64,000 nucleotides of DNA, from the NCBI RefSeq assembly GCF_001277995.1, contig NZ_CP009220.1, positions 1,302,001-1,366,000 on the forward strand, given 5' to 3'. How positions within the stretch are numbered: position 1 is the stretch's first letter; each line of letters opens with the position of its first letter. The translations under genes and the position numbers were made by a program. Shown here one piece after another: positions 37,421 to 46,532 of the stretch. This DNA comes from Corynebacterium deserti GIMN1.010. GTDB taxonomy: Bacteria; Actinomycetota; Actinomycetes; Mycobacteriales; Mycobacteriaceae. The notes under the pieces were generated by a model. The model saw only the letters and a program-made list of their open reading frames with translations. It was not told where the DNA came from and did no database searches.

Positions 37421-37572
37421 ATGGAGTGCTTCTTCAGGCTGTAGTCCTTAATGATCGCTCGGGTATCGAAAAAGAGCACCCATAAACATGCACCCGCCGA
37501 GATAGCGATGGCTACTGGGTGTGCGTGGAGAGAAAACATCAGCGCCAAAATGCCGAGTAGAGTGAATGCCAT
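37417..37572 (-). CDS. Small membrane protein, 51 aa
   Basis: ATG 37572 is preceded by AAAGGAGAATAA, an excellent ribosome binding site. The product begins MAFTLLGILALMFSLHAHPV, continues AIAISAGACLWVLFF and ends DTRAIIKDYSLKKHSI. Two hydrophobic segments and a charged tail predict a two-helix inner-membrane protein. There is no recognised family. It ends without an obvious terminator. A competing plus-strand frame (37378-37485) overlaps it, but its start is weaker. Confidence 0.65.
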   Translation of the reverse strand: MAFTLLGILALMFSLHAHPVAIAISAGACLWVLFFDTRAIIKDYSLKKHSI

Positions 37573-37765
37573 TTATTCTCCTTTGAAAGATGCTGCTGAC
37601 TTTTAGATGAGGTGGACGGGGCGTTACCTCGAAAGTTTTACCAAATTGCTAAGAAAGTTAGAGCATTCCCTGCTCGGTGAATTTCTTGACCGTTTCCGTG
37701 AATCTGGCGATGAAGCTTCTTTAAATTGGGGGCATTATGGTGACGACCATCACACTGCCGAATAT

Positions 37766-37807
37766 AGGAAAACCCTCTCGACATTGTGGTGTCGAGAGGG
37801 TTTTCCT
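37766..37807. terminator. Strong terminator downstream of tRNA-Leu
   Basis: Perfect 18-bp inverted repeat AGGAAAACCCTCTCGACA / TGTCGAGAGGGTTTTCCT with a 6-nt loop. T-rich on both strands, so it is bidirectional. It lies 109 bp after the 3' end of the minus-strand tRNA gene. Confidence 0.88.
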
Positions 37808-37915
37808 GAGCTGCTATCGCATTTTCGCAGATCATATCTAGTTTAATTTCTGGAACTTTTTTGAAGCCTTTTGCTTGAAATCACTTCTCCGAGTCAGCGT
37901 TTCCGCTGGTAGTGG

Positions 37916-37989
37916 TGCCCCTGGTGAGACTCGAACTCACACTGGACGGGTTTTGAATCCGTTGCCTCTGCCAATTGGGCTACAAGGGC
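37916..37989 (-). tRNA. tRNA-Leu (anticodon CAA), short variable arm
   Basis: Minus-strand 74-nt cloverleaf: acceptor GCCCTTG pairing with CAGGGGC (one G-U), D-arm GCCCAATTGGCAGAGGC, anticodon arm ACGGA-TTCAAAA-CCCGT, T-arm GTGAG-TTCGAGT-CTCAC, and discriminator A. T33 fixes the anticodon as CAA, reading UUG. The variable region is only 5 nt (CCAGT), unlike the long-arm class II form expected of tRNA-Leu. CCA is not encoded. I recall a leuX tRNA at the same position next to polA in mycobacteria. Confidence 0.88.
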
Positions 37990-38134
37990 GAAATGTCAGA
38001 CATGTTGTTTGACTGGAATTGATATTAGACCATCATTCCCAAAGTTTAAAAATTGGGGTGTACTTGTGGCACTTAAAGCGAGTTGCACCGGTGGATGTGT
38101 CGCGAGTTTTGGCTCTCGCATAGACTCGGGAGGC

Positions 38135-40801
38135 GTGACTGAGAAGACTGACCAGACCCTCATGCTTATTGACGGCCACTCGATGGCCTTCCGCGCGTTC
38201 TTTGCGTTGCCTGCGGAGAATTTCTCTACCTCTGGCGGGCAAGCAACAAACGCTGTGTATGGCTTTCTCTCGATGTTGTCAACGCTGTTAAAGGAAGAAC
38301 AGCCCTCGCACATTGCTGTTGCCTTTGACGTGGGTCGTAAGACCTTCCGTACCGACTTGTTTCCTGACTACAAGGCTCAGCGTGATGCAACACCGCCTGA
38401 GTTCAAGGGGCAGGTGGAGATCCTTAAGGAAGTCCTGGCGACGCTTGGAATTACAACCATTGAGAAGATGGATTTTGAGGCCGACGATGTCATCGCCACG
38501 CTGTCGGTTGCGGCTAAGCCTTTGGGCTACAACACCCTGATTGTGACGGGTGACCGCGACTCCTTCCAGCTGGTCAATGACACCACTACGGTGCTTTACC
38601 CCATGAAGGGTGTGTCGGTTCTGCACCGCTTTACTCCTGAAGCTGTGGAGGAGAAGTACGGTCTGACACCTGCTCAGTACCCGGAATTCGCAGCTCTTCG
38701 TGGTGATCCTTCCGATAACCTGCCCAATATCCCTGGCGTGGGTGAGAAGACCGCAACCAAGTGGATTGTTGAGTACAACACTTTGGAGAATCTTCTCGAT
38801 CACGCCGATGAGATCAAGGGCAAAGTAGGAAACAGCCTGCGTGAACGCATTGATCAGGTGCGCATGAATCGCAAGCTCACGGAGATGGTCAAGGATCTAG
38901 AGCTGCCGGTTGGCCCAGATGATCTCACCATGAAGCCTGCGCAGGTTGCCGATGTCGCGGCCAAGTTCGATGACCTTGAGTTCGGTACTAACCTGCGCGA
39001 GCGCGTGCTTGCTGTGGTCAAAACCGATGGGGAATTAGCCCCCGTGGTGGAGGTAGAAGCGGAGCAGGTGGTCGTCGATACGCGTCCTTTGGCCGAGTGG
39101 CTGCCAGCCCACACCGGCCCGCTCGCCGTGGCACTCAGCGGCGTCGGCAAGCCCGCCGCAGGCGATGCGTACGCGATTGCGCTTGTCGACGCATCCCGCC
39201 ACGCTATTCTGGCCGATTTAGCTGACATCACCGCGGAGGATGAGAAGGCGTTGGCCACGTTCTTGGCGTCTAATCAGCCTAAAATGTTCCACGGTGCCAA
39301 GGCTGCCTACCACATGCTGGCTGGTCGTGGCTTTGATCTCAACGGCGTGGTGCACGACACCGCAATTGCTGCTTACCTGCTGCGCCCAGGTCAACGAACT
39401 TATGAGCTTGCCGATGTCTACCAGCGCCACCTTCAGCGTCAATTAGCCCCGGCAGACAACGGTGGACAATTGACTTTGCTTGATGCAGCGGAAGATCAAT
39501 CATTGGTCAATGATGCGTTGGCCATTTTGGAGCTCGCTGAGGAACTCACTAACGCGCTGCAGGATATCGAAGCGTTTGAGTTGTACAACGACTTAGAAAT
39601 TCCACTGGCGGGCATTCTCGCGCGCATGGAGGCAACGGGTATTGCTGTTGACGTTTCAACCCTTGAACAGCAGTTGGAAACCTTCATCGACCAGGTTGCT
39701 CAAGAGGAGGAAGCCGCTCGCGAACTCGCTGGCGATCCCACTTTGAATTTGTCGAGCCCCAAGCAGCTGCAGGTCGTTCTTTTTGAAACCTTCGGCATGC
39801 CGAAAACCAAGAAAACCAAGACTGGTTACTCCACGGCTGCCGCGGAAATCGAAGCGTTGGCGATTAAAAATCCACACCCATTCTTGGATCACCTCCTGGC
39901 ACACCGCCAGTACCAGAAGATGAAGACCACCTTGGAAGGCCTAATCCGTGAGGTCGGTTCCGATGGGCGCATTCACACCACGTTTAACCAGACTGTGGCG
40001 TCGACTGGTCGTTTGTCATCCACCGATCCCAACCTGCAGAACATTCCCGTGCGCACCGACGCGGGCCGAAAGATCCGTTCAGGCTTTATCGTGGGCGAAG
40101 GCTTTGAGACGCTGCTAACCGCCGACTACTCGCAGATCGAAATGCGCGTCATGGCACACCTGTCTCAGGACTCCGGCCTGATTGAGGCGTATCGTGACGG
40201 CGAAGACCTTCACAACTACGTGGGTTCCAAAGTTTTCGATGTACCTATCGACGGCGTCACCCCCGAGCTTCGTCGCCGAGTCAAGGCCATGTCCTATGGT
40301 TTGGTTTACGGACTGTCTGCCTTTGGTCTGTCCCAGCAGCTGAGCATCCCTGCCGGCGAGGCAAAGCAGATCATGGAGTCATACTTCGAACGCTTCGGTG
40401 GCGTGCAGCGTTACCTCGGCGAAGTGGTGGAAAAAGCCCGCAAGGTCGGATACACAGAAACGCTGTTTGGCCGTCGCCGCTACTTGCCTGAGTTGACCTC
40501 TGATAACCGTGTTGCCAGGGAAAATGCCGAGCGCGCTGCCCTTAATGCACCAATTCAGGGCACCGCAGCAGACATCATTAAGGTGGCGATGATCCGAGTC
40601 GATCGTTCCCTTGAAGCCGCCGGCGTGAAATCTCGCGTTCTGCTTCAGGTTCACGATGAATTGGTCGTAGAGATTGCACCTGGCGAACTAGACCAAGTCC
40701 GAGAGATTGTGGAGAAAGAAATGGACAGCGCCATCACGTTGTCCGTTCCTCTCGAGGTCTCTGCAGGTGATGGCACTAACTGGGATGCAGCTGCTCACTA
40801 G
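38135..40801 (+). CDS. polA: DNA polymerase I
   Basis: About 888 aa. N-terminal 5'-3' exonuclease (LMLIDGHSMAFRAFFALPAENF, FEADDVIATL, GDPSDNLPNIPGVGEKTA), a middle domain lacking the usual 3'-5' exonuclease acidic residues as in other actinobacterial PolA, and the family A polymerase domain with DYSQIEMRV (motif A), RRRVKAMSYGLVYGLSAFG (motif B) and VHDELVVE (motif C). The frame is open back to 38009; I chose the GTG at 38135 because homology begins there, though its GGGAGG lies very close. Earlier GTG or TTG starts remain possible. The 3' end overlaps the convergent MFS gene by 26 bp. Confidence 0.95.
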   Translation: MTEKTDQTLMLIDGHSMAFRAFFALPAENFSTSGGQATNAVYGFLSMLSTLLKEEQPSHIAVAFDVGRKTFRTDLFPDYKAQRDATPPEFKGQVEILKEVLATLGITTIEKMDFEADDVIATLSVAAKPLGYNTLIVTGDRDSFQLVNDTTTVLYPMKGVSVLHRFTPEAVEEKYGLTPAQYPEFAALRGDPSDNLPNIPGVGEKTATKWIVEYNTLENLLDHADEIKGKVGNSLRERIDQVRMNRKLTEMVKDLELPVGPDDLTMKPAQVADVAAKFDDLEFGTNLRERVLAVVKTDGELAPVVEVEAEQVVVDTRPLAEWLPAHTGPLAVALSGVGKPAAGDAYAIALVDASRHAILADLADITAEDEKALATFLASNQPKMFHGAKAAYHMLAGRGFDLNGVVHDTAIAAYLLRPGQRTYELADVYQRHLQRQLAPADNGGQLTLLDAAEDQSLVNDALAILELAEELTNALQDIEAFELYNDLEIPLAGILARMEATGIAVDVSTLEQQLETFIDQVAQEEEAARELAGDPTLNLSSPKQLQVVLFETFGMPKTKKTKTGYSTAAAEIEALAIKNPHPFLDHLLAHRQYQKMKTTLEGLIREVGSDGRIHTTFNQTVASTGRLSSTDPNLQNIPVRTDAGRKIRSGFIVGEGFETLLTADYSQIEMRVMAHLSQDSGLIEAYRDGEDLHNYVGSKVFDVPIDGVTPELRRRVKAMSYGLVYGLSAFGLSQQLSIPAGEAKQIMESYFERFGGVQRYLGEVVEKARKVGYTETLFGRRRYLPELTSDNRVARENAERAALNAPIQGTAADIIKVAMIRVDRSLEAAGVKSRVLLQVHDELVVEIAPGELDQVREIVEKEMDSAITLSVPLEVSAGDGTNWDAAAH

Positions 40802-42152
40802 AGCGTTTTATCGGAGCAAACGACGAAACCGCCAATATGGTTGCCACAGCGAAGCTCACTGAGGAGATTGTGAATCCAAGGTGAGCGCGCTCGGTGATCA
40901 TTGCGGCGGTTTCTTCATGTCCAACCACCGCAACTGCCAGTGCACCGAACACTCCCACGCCGAATGTGCCACCGATTTGGTGGACTGAGTTCACCAATCC
41001 CGACAACGCTCCTGCATCTTCTGGAGTAGCTCGCGAAAGTGCGCTTGATGTCATGGGGCCAAAGGCAAATCCTTGGCCACCGCCGACGAGGATCAATCCG
41101 ATCCAGAAGCCAACCATGTATGGAGCAATGGCAAGCGACACCATGCCGACGACCATGATGAGCAGGCCACCTACAATCAGGGTTGCTTCTGACATGCCGT
41201 GCCCCGCTAGTCGTGGACTAAAGCGTGCCGTGGCAAATTGCACCAACGACAGCGGCACAAAAGCTAGACCAGCCTGCAAGGCATTAAATCCCGTCGCATC
41301 TTGCAACAGTTGGGTGGAGAAGAAGAAAAACGACATGACCGAACCCACCAGCAGGAATCGAGAAGCCAAAATCGCGTTGCGTTGACGATCTTTAAACAGA
41401 TGCAAGGGGAGCAGTGGGTGAGTGACGCGGGATTCGTGAAAGAGGAACCAAGCAAACAACACCACACCTGCCGCTAGGGGAACAAAGACCGTTGGGGATC
41501 CCCATCCGTTCTCGGCACTCAACACAATTGCGTAGAGCACTCCAGCGATACCAAGGGTGGAACTGATCGCACCTAGAATATCCAGCGTTTCCTGCTTTGC
41601 GGCTGTAGCAGGAAGAGAGCGTTTGACCAGGTAAAGCAAAATCAAGCCCATCGGCACGTTGATGATAAACCCAATCCGCCAGGACAACGCCTCGGCGAAC
41701 ACACCACCAATCACCATGCCTGCAGCCACGCCAATGCCAGCGACTGCACCGTAGGCAGAGGTTGCACGAAGTCGTTGCGGGCCCTCGGGAAAATGCTCAG
41801 TGATTAGAGCCAACGTAGCTGGTGCGATAATCGCAGCGTCCAAGCCTTGGACAATGCGGGCACCAATCAACACATAGGCATGTGGCGCAAACGCAATGGC
41901 TACTGAGGCAACCATGAACAGGACAATGCCCACGTTGAGGGTTTTCTTGCGTCCATAAATATCGCCCGCGCGAGCGCCCAGCAGTAACAACGCGCCAAAG
42001 CTTAAGGTGTAGGCATTTTGCACCCACGACAAATGGAGGGGACTAAGGCCCAGATCCACACCGATGGCGGGCAGGCCAGTAATAACAATGGAGGTATCCA
42101 GCAAAATCATGAAATACCCCAAAAGGACAATGCTTAAGATCATGATCATCAT
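40776..42152 (-). CDS. MFS drug exporter, DHA2 (14-TM) family
   Basis: 458 aa. The N-terminal antiporter motif LLGYFMILLDTSIVITGLPAIG, motif A LLLGARAGDIYGRKKTL and motif C-like AGMVIGGVFAEALSWRIGFIINVP are typical of DHA2 multidrug:H+ antiporters (EmrB/QacA type). The N-terminus is short and start codons are clustered (ATG ATG ATC ATG), with no strong ribosome binding site, so the start could be a few codons in. It is divergent from an MmyB-type regulator gene that may control it. Confidence 0.85.
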   Translation of the reverse strand: MMIMILSIVLLGYFMILLDTSIVITGLPAIGVDLGLSPLHLSWVQNAYTLSFGALLLLGARAGDIYGRKKTLNVGIVLFMVASVAIAFAPHAYVLIGARIVQGLDAAIIAPATLALITEHFPEGPQRLRATSAYGAVAGIGVAAGMVIGGVFAEALSWRIGFIINVPMGLILLYLVKRSLPATAAKQETLDILGAISSTLGIAGVLYAIVLSAENGWGSPTVFVPLAAGVVLFAWFLFHESRVTHPLLPLHLFKDRQRNAILASRFLLVGSVMSFFFFSTQLLQDATGFNALQAGLAFVPLSLVQFATARFSPRLAGHGMSEATLIVGGLLIMVVGMVSLAIAPYMVGFWIGLILVGGGQGFAFGPMTSSALSRATPEDAGALSGLVNSVHQIGGTFGVGVFGALAVAVVGHEETAAMITERAHLGFTISSVSFAVATILAVSSFAPIKRSSEQLHPS

Positions 42153-42244
42153 GGTTCGCCATTGACCAAGGTGCCAACAGTGCGGAGTTATCCCGGTATT
42201 GCCAGTACCTCCTTCAATAAAGCCATCCCGCCTACATTGGAGAT

Positions 42245-43167
42245 ATGAACGTCAACACTGATGTCCGGGAATTCCTCACCACCCGCCGAAACCGCATCAC
42301 CCCTGATCAGGCAGGACTGCCGATTTACTCAGATAAACGCCGCGTGCCTGGCTTGCGACGCGAGGAGGTCGCCCTGCTTGCCGGCGTCAGCGTCGACTAC
42401 TACACCCGATTAGAGCGAGGCAATTTAAGTGGCGTGTCGGACCAGGTACTGGCCTCACTGGCCCGGGCATTGCTTCTCGACGAAGCCGAAACGACCCACC
42501 TCTATGATTTAGCCAAGCTCGCCGATGCCTCCGCTTCCAAGACACGCAAGCGGAAGCAACCCCAAAAGGATTCACACCAGCTTCGCCCTGAAGTGTTGCG
42601 CATCCTTAATTCCATGCACGATATTCCCGCCTTCATTCGATCGAGCAACCGAGACATTGTGGCCGCAAACGACTTCGGCCGTGCGCTGTACTCACCACTC
42701 TTTGACAGCCCCGTCGCAAAAGGCATCAGCGGTGTACCAGGATCAATCAATGTTGCACGCTTTACTTTCCTAGATCCTGCGGCTCGTGAGTTTTTCCCGA
42801 ATGGGAGAAATCCGCTGCAGATCTCGTAGCCAGCCTGCGCACGGTGGCAGCCCAGCGACCGCACGATACGCTCTTTTCCAACCTCATCGGGGAGCTCGTT
42901 ACCCAAAGCGAGGACTTTGCTCAATTATGGGCAAACCATAACGTACATCTACATCGAGCAGGGTCGAAGAAGATCATGCACCCACTTGTTGGCGAGATCG
43001 TCCTGGACTTTGAAACCCTTAATTTGCCAGCCGATGACGATATGGCGATCATTGTGTATTCCGCAGCCGAAGGCACGCGATCTGCAGAAAACCTACAATT
43101 GCTGGCCAATTGGACAGGTAATACCAGCCCCTCCCTCGCACACGAATCCGGTGGGACCATGGGTTGA
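42245..43167 (+). pseudogene. MmyB-like XRE-family transcriptional regulator, frameshifted
   Basis: The first frame (42245-42829) has an XRE HTH (GLRREEVALLAGVSVDYYTRLERGNLSGVS, residues ~37-66) followed by the MmyB-type ligand domain (PAFIRSSNRDIVAANDFGRALYSPLF). It breaks at REFFPNGRNPLQIS-stop. One frame over, EWEKSAADLVASLRTVAAQRPHD continues to 43167 with the expected C-terminal part (HPLVGEIVLDFETLNLPADDDM). Loss of one base near 42791-42800 explains this: FFP-EWEKSAADLV is the expected reading. Intact length would be about 305 aa. It is divergent from the MFS exporter, its probable former target. Confidence 0.85.
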
Positions 43168-43781
43168 TGACCTTTTCATTGAACAATCACGTGGACATCC
43201 CGGGCATTGGATTCGGGGTGTTCCAAGCATCACCAAAAGACACCAAAGCAGCAGTAGCAACCGCCCTAGAAGTTGGCTACCGACACATCGACACCGCCGC
43301 ATCCTACGGCAACGAGCGCGAAGTCGGTGAAGCGATTGCAGAGTCCGCGCCATCGGCGTCAGTAACTTCATGCCCGAGCACCTTGATCGACTCCTGGCTG
43401 AAACCCCCGTCGTGCCTGCAAGACAAGAACACAGAACTGGGCATCCTCACCCAAGCGTGGCCACCCATCGGTGGCATCACGTTTTACCGCGTCGGCGAGC
43501 TGCCGAGCACCCTCGACAACGAAGTGGTTAAAAACACTGCCTTGGAATTCGGAAAAACACCAGCTCAAGTGATGCTTCGCTGGCACCTCCAACGCGGCCG
43601 CTACACCATCCCCAAATCAACCACCCCGGCACGCATCAAAGAAAACGTTGAGATCTTCGATTTTTTGCTTAACGACGCCCACCTCCAGCAGCTAGATGCG
43701 CTTGACACGGGAGTTCGGGGTGGTCCGAACCCGGCGAACATCACGATGGCTACCTTTGGATTCAGTATCCCCGAAGCTTAA
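43164..43781 (+). pseudogene. Aldo/keto reductase, internally deleted
   Basis: The N-terminus is good (IPGIGFGVFQASPKDTKAAV, GYRHIDTAASYGNEREVGEAIAES) and the C-terminus is good (FGKTPAQVMLRWHLQRGRYTIPKSTTPARIKENVEIFDF). The middle is damaged: about 65-70 residues after EAIAES are missing, and RAIGVSNFMPEHLDRLLAETPVVPA is found only one frame over. Total 205 codons versus about 275 expected. Catalytic Asp and Tyr remain, but the Lys (TTKLW) and His (IHWP) of the AKR tetrad lie in the deleted part, so activity is not expected. It overlaps the preceding regulator by 4 bp. Confidence 0.85.
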
Positions 43782-44605
43782 GCAATCGTGGCCATAAAGA
43801 TCGCCGTACCTGGGAATAATTGTCCCCGAAGCGGAGACCATTGGCCCCAAGTTTGATCAAGGTGAACTGGCCATTCTGGTTCGATCAGGCGATCGAGGCG
43901 GAAGGAGGCGTCGATAAGCTCAGCAATCCGGTCCCCCATGGTGCGGTGCTGTTCCGCATAGCTGAGCGCACCGGTCACCTCGTCTTCTTCGACGTAACCA
44001 CTGTCGTCGAAGTAGCTGGTGACGGCGGTTAGGCCCGCGGGGCCGGGGTCGTCGAGGAAGATCCAGCGCATGGGGTGGGTGATGGAAAACACGAAACGAC
44101 CACCTGGTTTCAAGACGCGTGCGATCTCTTTCATGAGCGCTGCTGAATCCTCGACAAAAGGAATGGCTCCGAATACAGAAAAGACCACGTCAAAAGCATT
44201 ATCGGCGTAGGGTAGTGACATGGCATCTGCCTGCACAAGGCTCACTGAGTGATCGTGGCCTGCATGGCGCAGCATCTGTGCCGAAATGTCGAACGCTGCA
44301 ATAAAGGCATCAGGAATGTCATTGGCCAACCACCGTGAGCACGGCGCTGAACCCGCCCCAATTTCCAAAATCGACGCATCCTTCAAGTCTTCGGGTTGAC
44401 CGAGTAGACGCACATCCTTTTCATGGAGCATCTCCGGGCACCAATAAAACTCACCGTGCGGGGAATGAGACCCCAAGTAATCTGGATGGCGGGCGTGGTA
44501 GTCCTCGGCATCGCTATCCCACCACGAGCGATTTGCGGCGGAGAATTCGCTAAGTCCGTTGATTGCTGAACTCTCACGAGCCCCATCTGTTTCATCTTTG
44601 CCCAT
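43778..44605 (-). CDS. Class I SAM-dependent methyltransferase
   Basis: 275 aa. SAM-binding motif I ILEIGAGSAPCSRWLANDIPDA, an acidic motif II AAFDIS, and the C-terminal FVFSITHPMRWIFLDDPG are typical of the Methyltransf_11/25 group. The substrate is not predictable; small-molecule or quinone-type acceptors are possible. Its stop overlaps the convergent AKR remnant by 4 bp and its start faces the rpsA promoter region. I recall a related gene beside rpsA in other corynebacteria, so it is likely a core gene. Confidence 0.85.
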   Translation of the reverse strand: MGKDETDGARESSAINGLSEFSAANRSWWDSDAEDYHARHPDYLGSHSPHGEFYWCPEMLHEKDVRLLGQPEDLKDASILEIGAGSAPCSRWLANDIPDAFIAAFDISAQMLRHAGHDHSVSLVQADAMSLPYADNAFDVVFSVFGAIPFVEDSAALMKEIARVLKPGGRFVFSITHPMRWIFLDDPGPAGLTAVTSYFDDSGYVEEDEVTGALSYAEQHRTMGDRIAELIDASFRLDRLIEPEWPVHLDQTWGQWSPLRGQLFPGTAIFMATIA

Positions 44606-44619
44606 TTGCCCGATTCTAT

Positions 44620-44648
44620 TTGCTCTAGCTGCATAAACAGCGTACTCT
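44620..44648 (+). promoter_or_regulatory. Candidate promoter of rpsA
   Basis: TTGCTC (44620-44625) and TACTCT (44643-44648) with a 17-bp spacer, about 158 bp before the rpsA ATG. It would give a long leader, common for S1 genes. Matches are partial and other start points are possible. Confidence 0.4.
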
Positions 44649-44805
44649 TGACTAGGCGTGTCGTTGCGTCGCGTGTTGGTGTGTTCATGTAGGAAAGCAC
44701 ATCAAGCGTGAACGTGAGATCAAAACCCCGTCTACACAGGGCATTTGAGAGACACAGCTTCCTGTCCATTTTCTAATTTCCTATCCATTTCGGAGCAATT
44801 TACAT

Positions 44806-46272
44806 ATGCCCACCAACAATGCACCTCAGGTAGCCATCAACGACATTGGCTCTGCTGAGGACTTCCTTGCAGCAATCGACGCAACCATCAAGTACTTCAA
44901 CGATGGCGATATCGTTGAAGGTACCGTGGTAAAGGTCGATCGTGACGAGGTACTTCTTGACATCGGATACAAGACCGAGGGTGTCATCCCATCCCGCGAG
45001 CTCTCCATCAAGCACGATGTCGACCCAGATGAGGTCGTCGAAGTCGGCGACCAGATCGACGCTCTTGTCCTCACCAAGGAAGACAAAGAAGGTCGCCTGA
45101 TCCTCTCCAAGAAGCGTGCTCAGTACGAGCGTGCATGGGGCGCCATCGAGGAGCTCAAGGAGAAGGACGAGCCAGTTACCGGTACCGTCATCGAGGTCGT
45201 CAAGGGTGGCCTCATCATCGACATCGGACTCCGTGGCTTCCTTCCTGCTTCCCTCGTTGAGATGCGTCGCGTTCGCGACCTGGACCCATACATCGGCCAG
45301 GAGCTCGAAGCTAAGATCATCGAGCTGGACAAGAACCGCAACAACGTTGTTCTTTCCCGCCGCGCATTCCTCGAGCAGACCCAGTCTGAGGTCCGCTCTG
45401 AGTTCCTGCACCAGCTCCAGAAGGGCCAAGTCCGCAAGGGCGTCGTCTCTTCCATCGTCAACTTCGGCGCATTCGTCGATCTCGGCGGTGTCGACGGACT
45501 CGTTCACGTTTCCGAGCTGTCTTGGAAGCACATCGACCACCCATCTGAGGTTGTCACCGTTGGCGACGAAGTCACCGTTGAGGTTCTCGACGTTGATCTC
45601 GACCGCGAGCGCGTTTCCCTCTCCCTGAAGGCAACTCAGGAAGATCCATGGCGCGTCTTCGCACGCACCCACGCTGTGGGCCAGATCGTGCCAGGCAAGG
45701 TCACCAAGCTCGTTCCATTCGGTGCGTTCGTTCGCGTCGAAGAGGGCATCGAGGGCCTCGTCCACATCTCCGAGCTCGCTCAGCGCCACGTTGAGGTTCC
45801 TGACCAGGTCGTCGCCGTTGGCGAAGAGGTTATGGTCAAGGTCATCGACATCGACCTCGAGCGTCGTCGTATCTCCCTCTCCCTTAAGCAGGCTGACGAG
45901 GACTACACCGAAGAGTTTGATCCATCCAAGTACGGCATGGCTGACTCCTACGACGAGCAGGGTAACTACATCTTCCCTGAGGGATTCGATGCAGAGACCA
46001 ACGAGTGGCTCGAAGGCTTCGACGAGCAGCGCCAGGCTTGGGAAGCACGCTACGCAGAGTCCGAGCGTCGCTACCAGGCTCACACCGCTCAGATCGAGCG
46101 CCGCCGCCAGCAGGCTGAAGAGGCTGCTGCAGAGGCACCCGCTGGAAACTACTCCACCGACTCCGCTGAAGATGCCCCTGCAGCTGCAGAAGCACCAGCA
46201 GAGGAGACCGCTGGTTCCCTCGCTTCCGATGAGCAGCTCGCTGCTCTTCGCGAGAAGCTCGCAGGTAACTAA
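44806..46272 (+). CDS. rpsA: 30S ribosomal protein S1
   Basis: 488 aa. Four S1 RNA-binding repeats are readable, starting near residues 36 (GDIVEGTVVKVDRDEVLLDIGYKTEG), 123 (DEPVTGTVIEVVKGGLIIDIGLRGF), 208 (GQVRKGVVSSIVNFGAFVDLGGVDG) and 293 (GQIVPGKVTKLVPFGAFVRVEEGIEG). The C-terminal ~130 residues are acidic and then Ala/Glu-rich. It binds mRNA at the 30S platform. Codon use is strongly biased toward preferred codons, as expected of a highly expressed gene. The start has CGGAGCAATTTACAT upstream. Confidence 0.97.
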   Translation: MPTNNAPQVAINDIGSAEDFLAAIDATIKYFNDGDIVEGTVVKVDRDEVLLDIGYKTEGVIPSRELSIKHDVDPDEVVEVGDQIDALVLTKEDKEGRLILSKKRAQYERAWGAIEELKEKDEPVTGTVIEVVKGGLIIDIGLRGFLPASLVEMRRVRDLDPYIGQELEAKIIELDKNRNNVVLSRRAFLEQTQSEVRSEFLHQLQKGQVRKGVVSSIVNFGAFVDLGGVDGLVHVSELSWKHIDHPSEVVTVGDEVTVEVLDVDLDRERVSLSLKATQEDPWRVFARTHAVGQIVPGKVTKLVPFGAFVRVEEGIEGLVHISELAQRHVEVPDQVVAVGEEVMVKVIDIDLERRRISLSLKQADEDYTEEFDPSKYGMADSYDEQGNYIFPEGFDAETNEWLEGFDEQRQAWEARYAESERRYQAHTAQIERRRQQAEEAAAEAPAGNYSTDSAEDAPAAAEAPAEETAGSLASDEQLAALREKLAGN

Positions 46273-46337
46273 TAATTCCTGCACCTCGAGGCGAGTTCAC
46301 TGACGTTGACAGTGGACAAACCTAGAGTTTGCTCCGC

Positions 46338-46396
46338 ATAAGCGCCCCGTGTTGATCCCATTTTGGGATTGATACGGGGCGCTTTGGGTTTCTTTA
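46338..46396 (+). terminator. Terminator of rpsA
   Basis: Long hairpin AAGCGCCCCGT (46340-46350) / ACGGGGCGCTT (46374-46384) with an inner ATCCCA-TT-TGGGAT-like stem, followed by TGGGTTTCTTT. It lies about 65 bp after the rpsA stop. Confidence 0.85.
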
Positions 46397-46532
46397 GATT
46401 TTGGGGGTGAATGGGAGGGGGAGTGAGCATGTCAGGAGTAGTTTCGCAAAACTGCTATGTGCTACTGTTTTTCCGGGCTGGAAAGTGGTGTTTCTAGCCT
46501 CGTGTTGGCCGGTATGGTTCTCCGGTTGGTGT

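Noticed and set aside
37607..37846. A 79-codon plus-strand frame
   Set aside because: It runs through the perfect 18-bp terminator hairpin at 37766-37807 and has no convincing ribosome binding site; the reading is partly dictated by the palindrome.
44800..46284. A 494-codon open frame antisense to rpsA
   Set aside because: Exact shadow of the strongly biased rpsA codons; it translates to a Leu/Val/Asp-rich sequence with no motif and no ribosome binding site.
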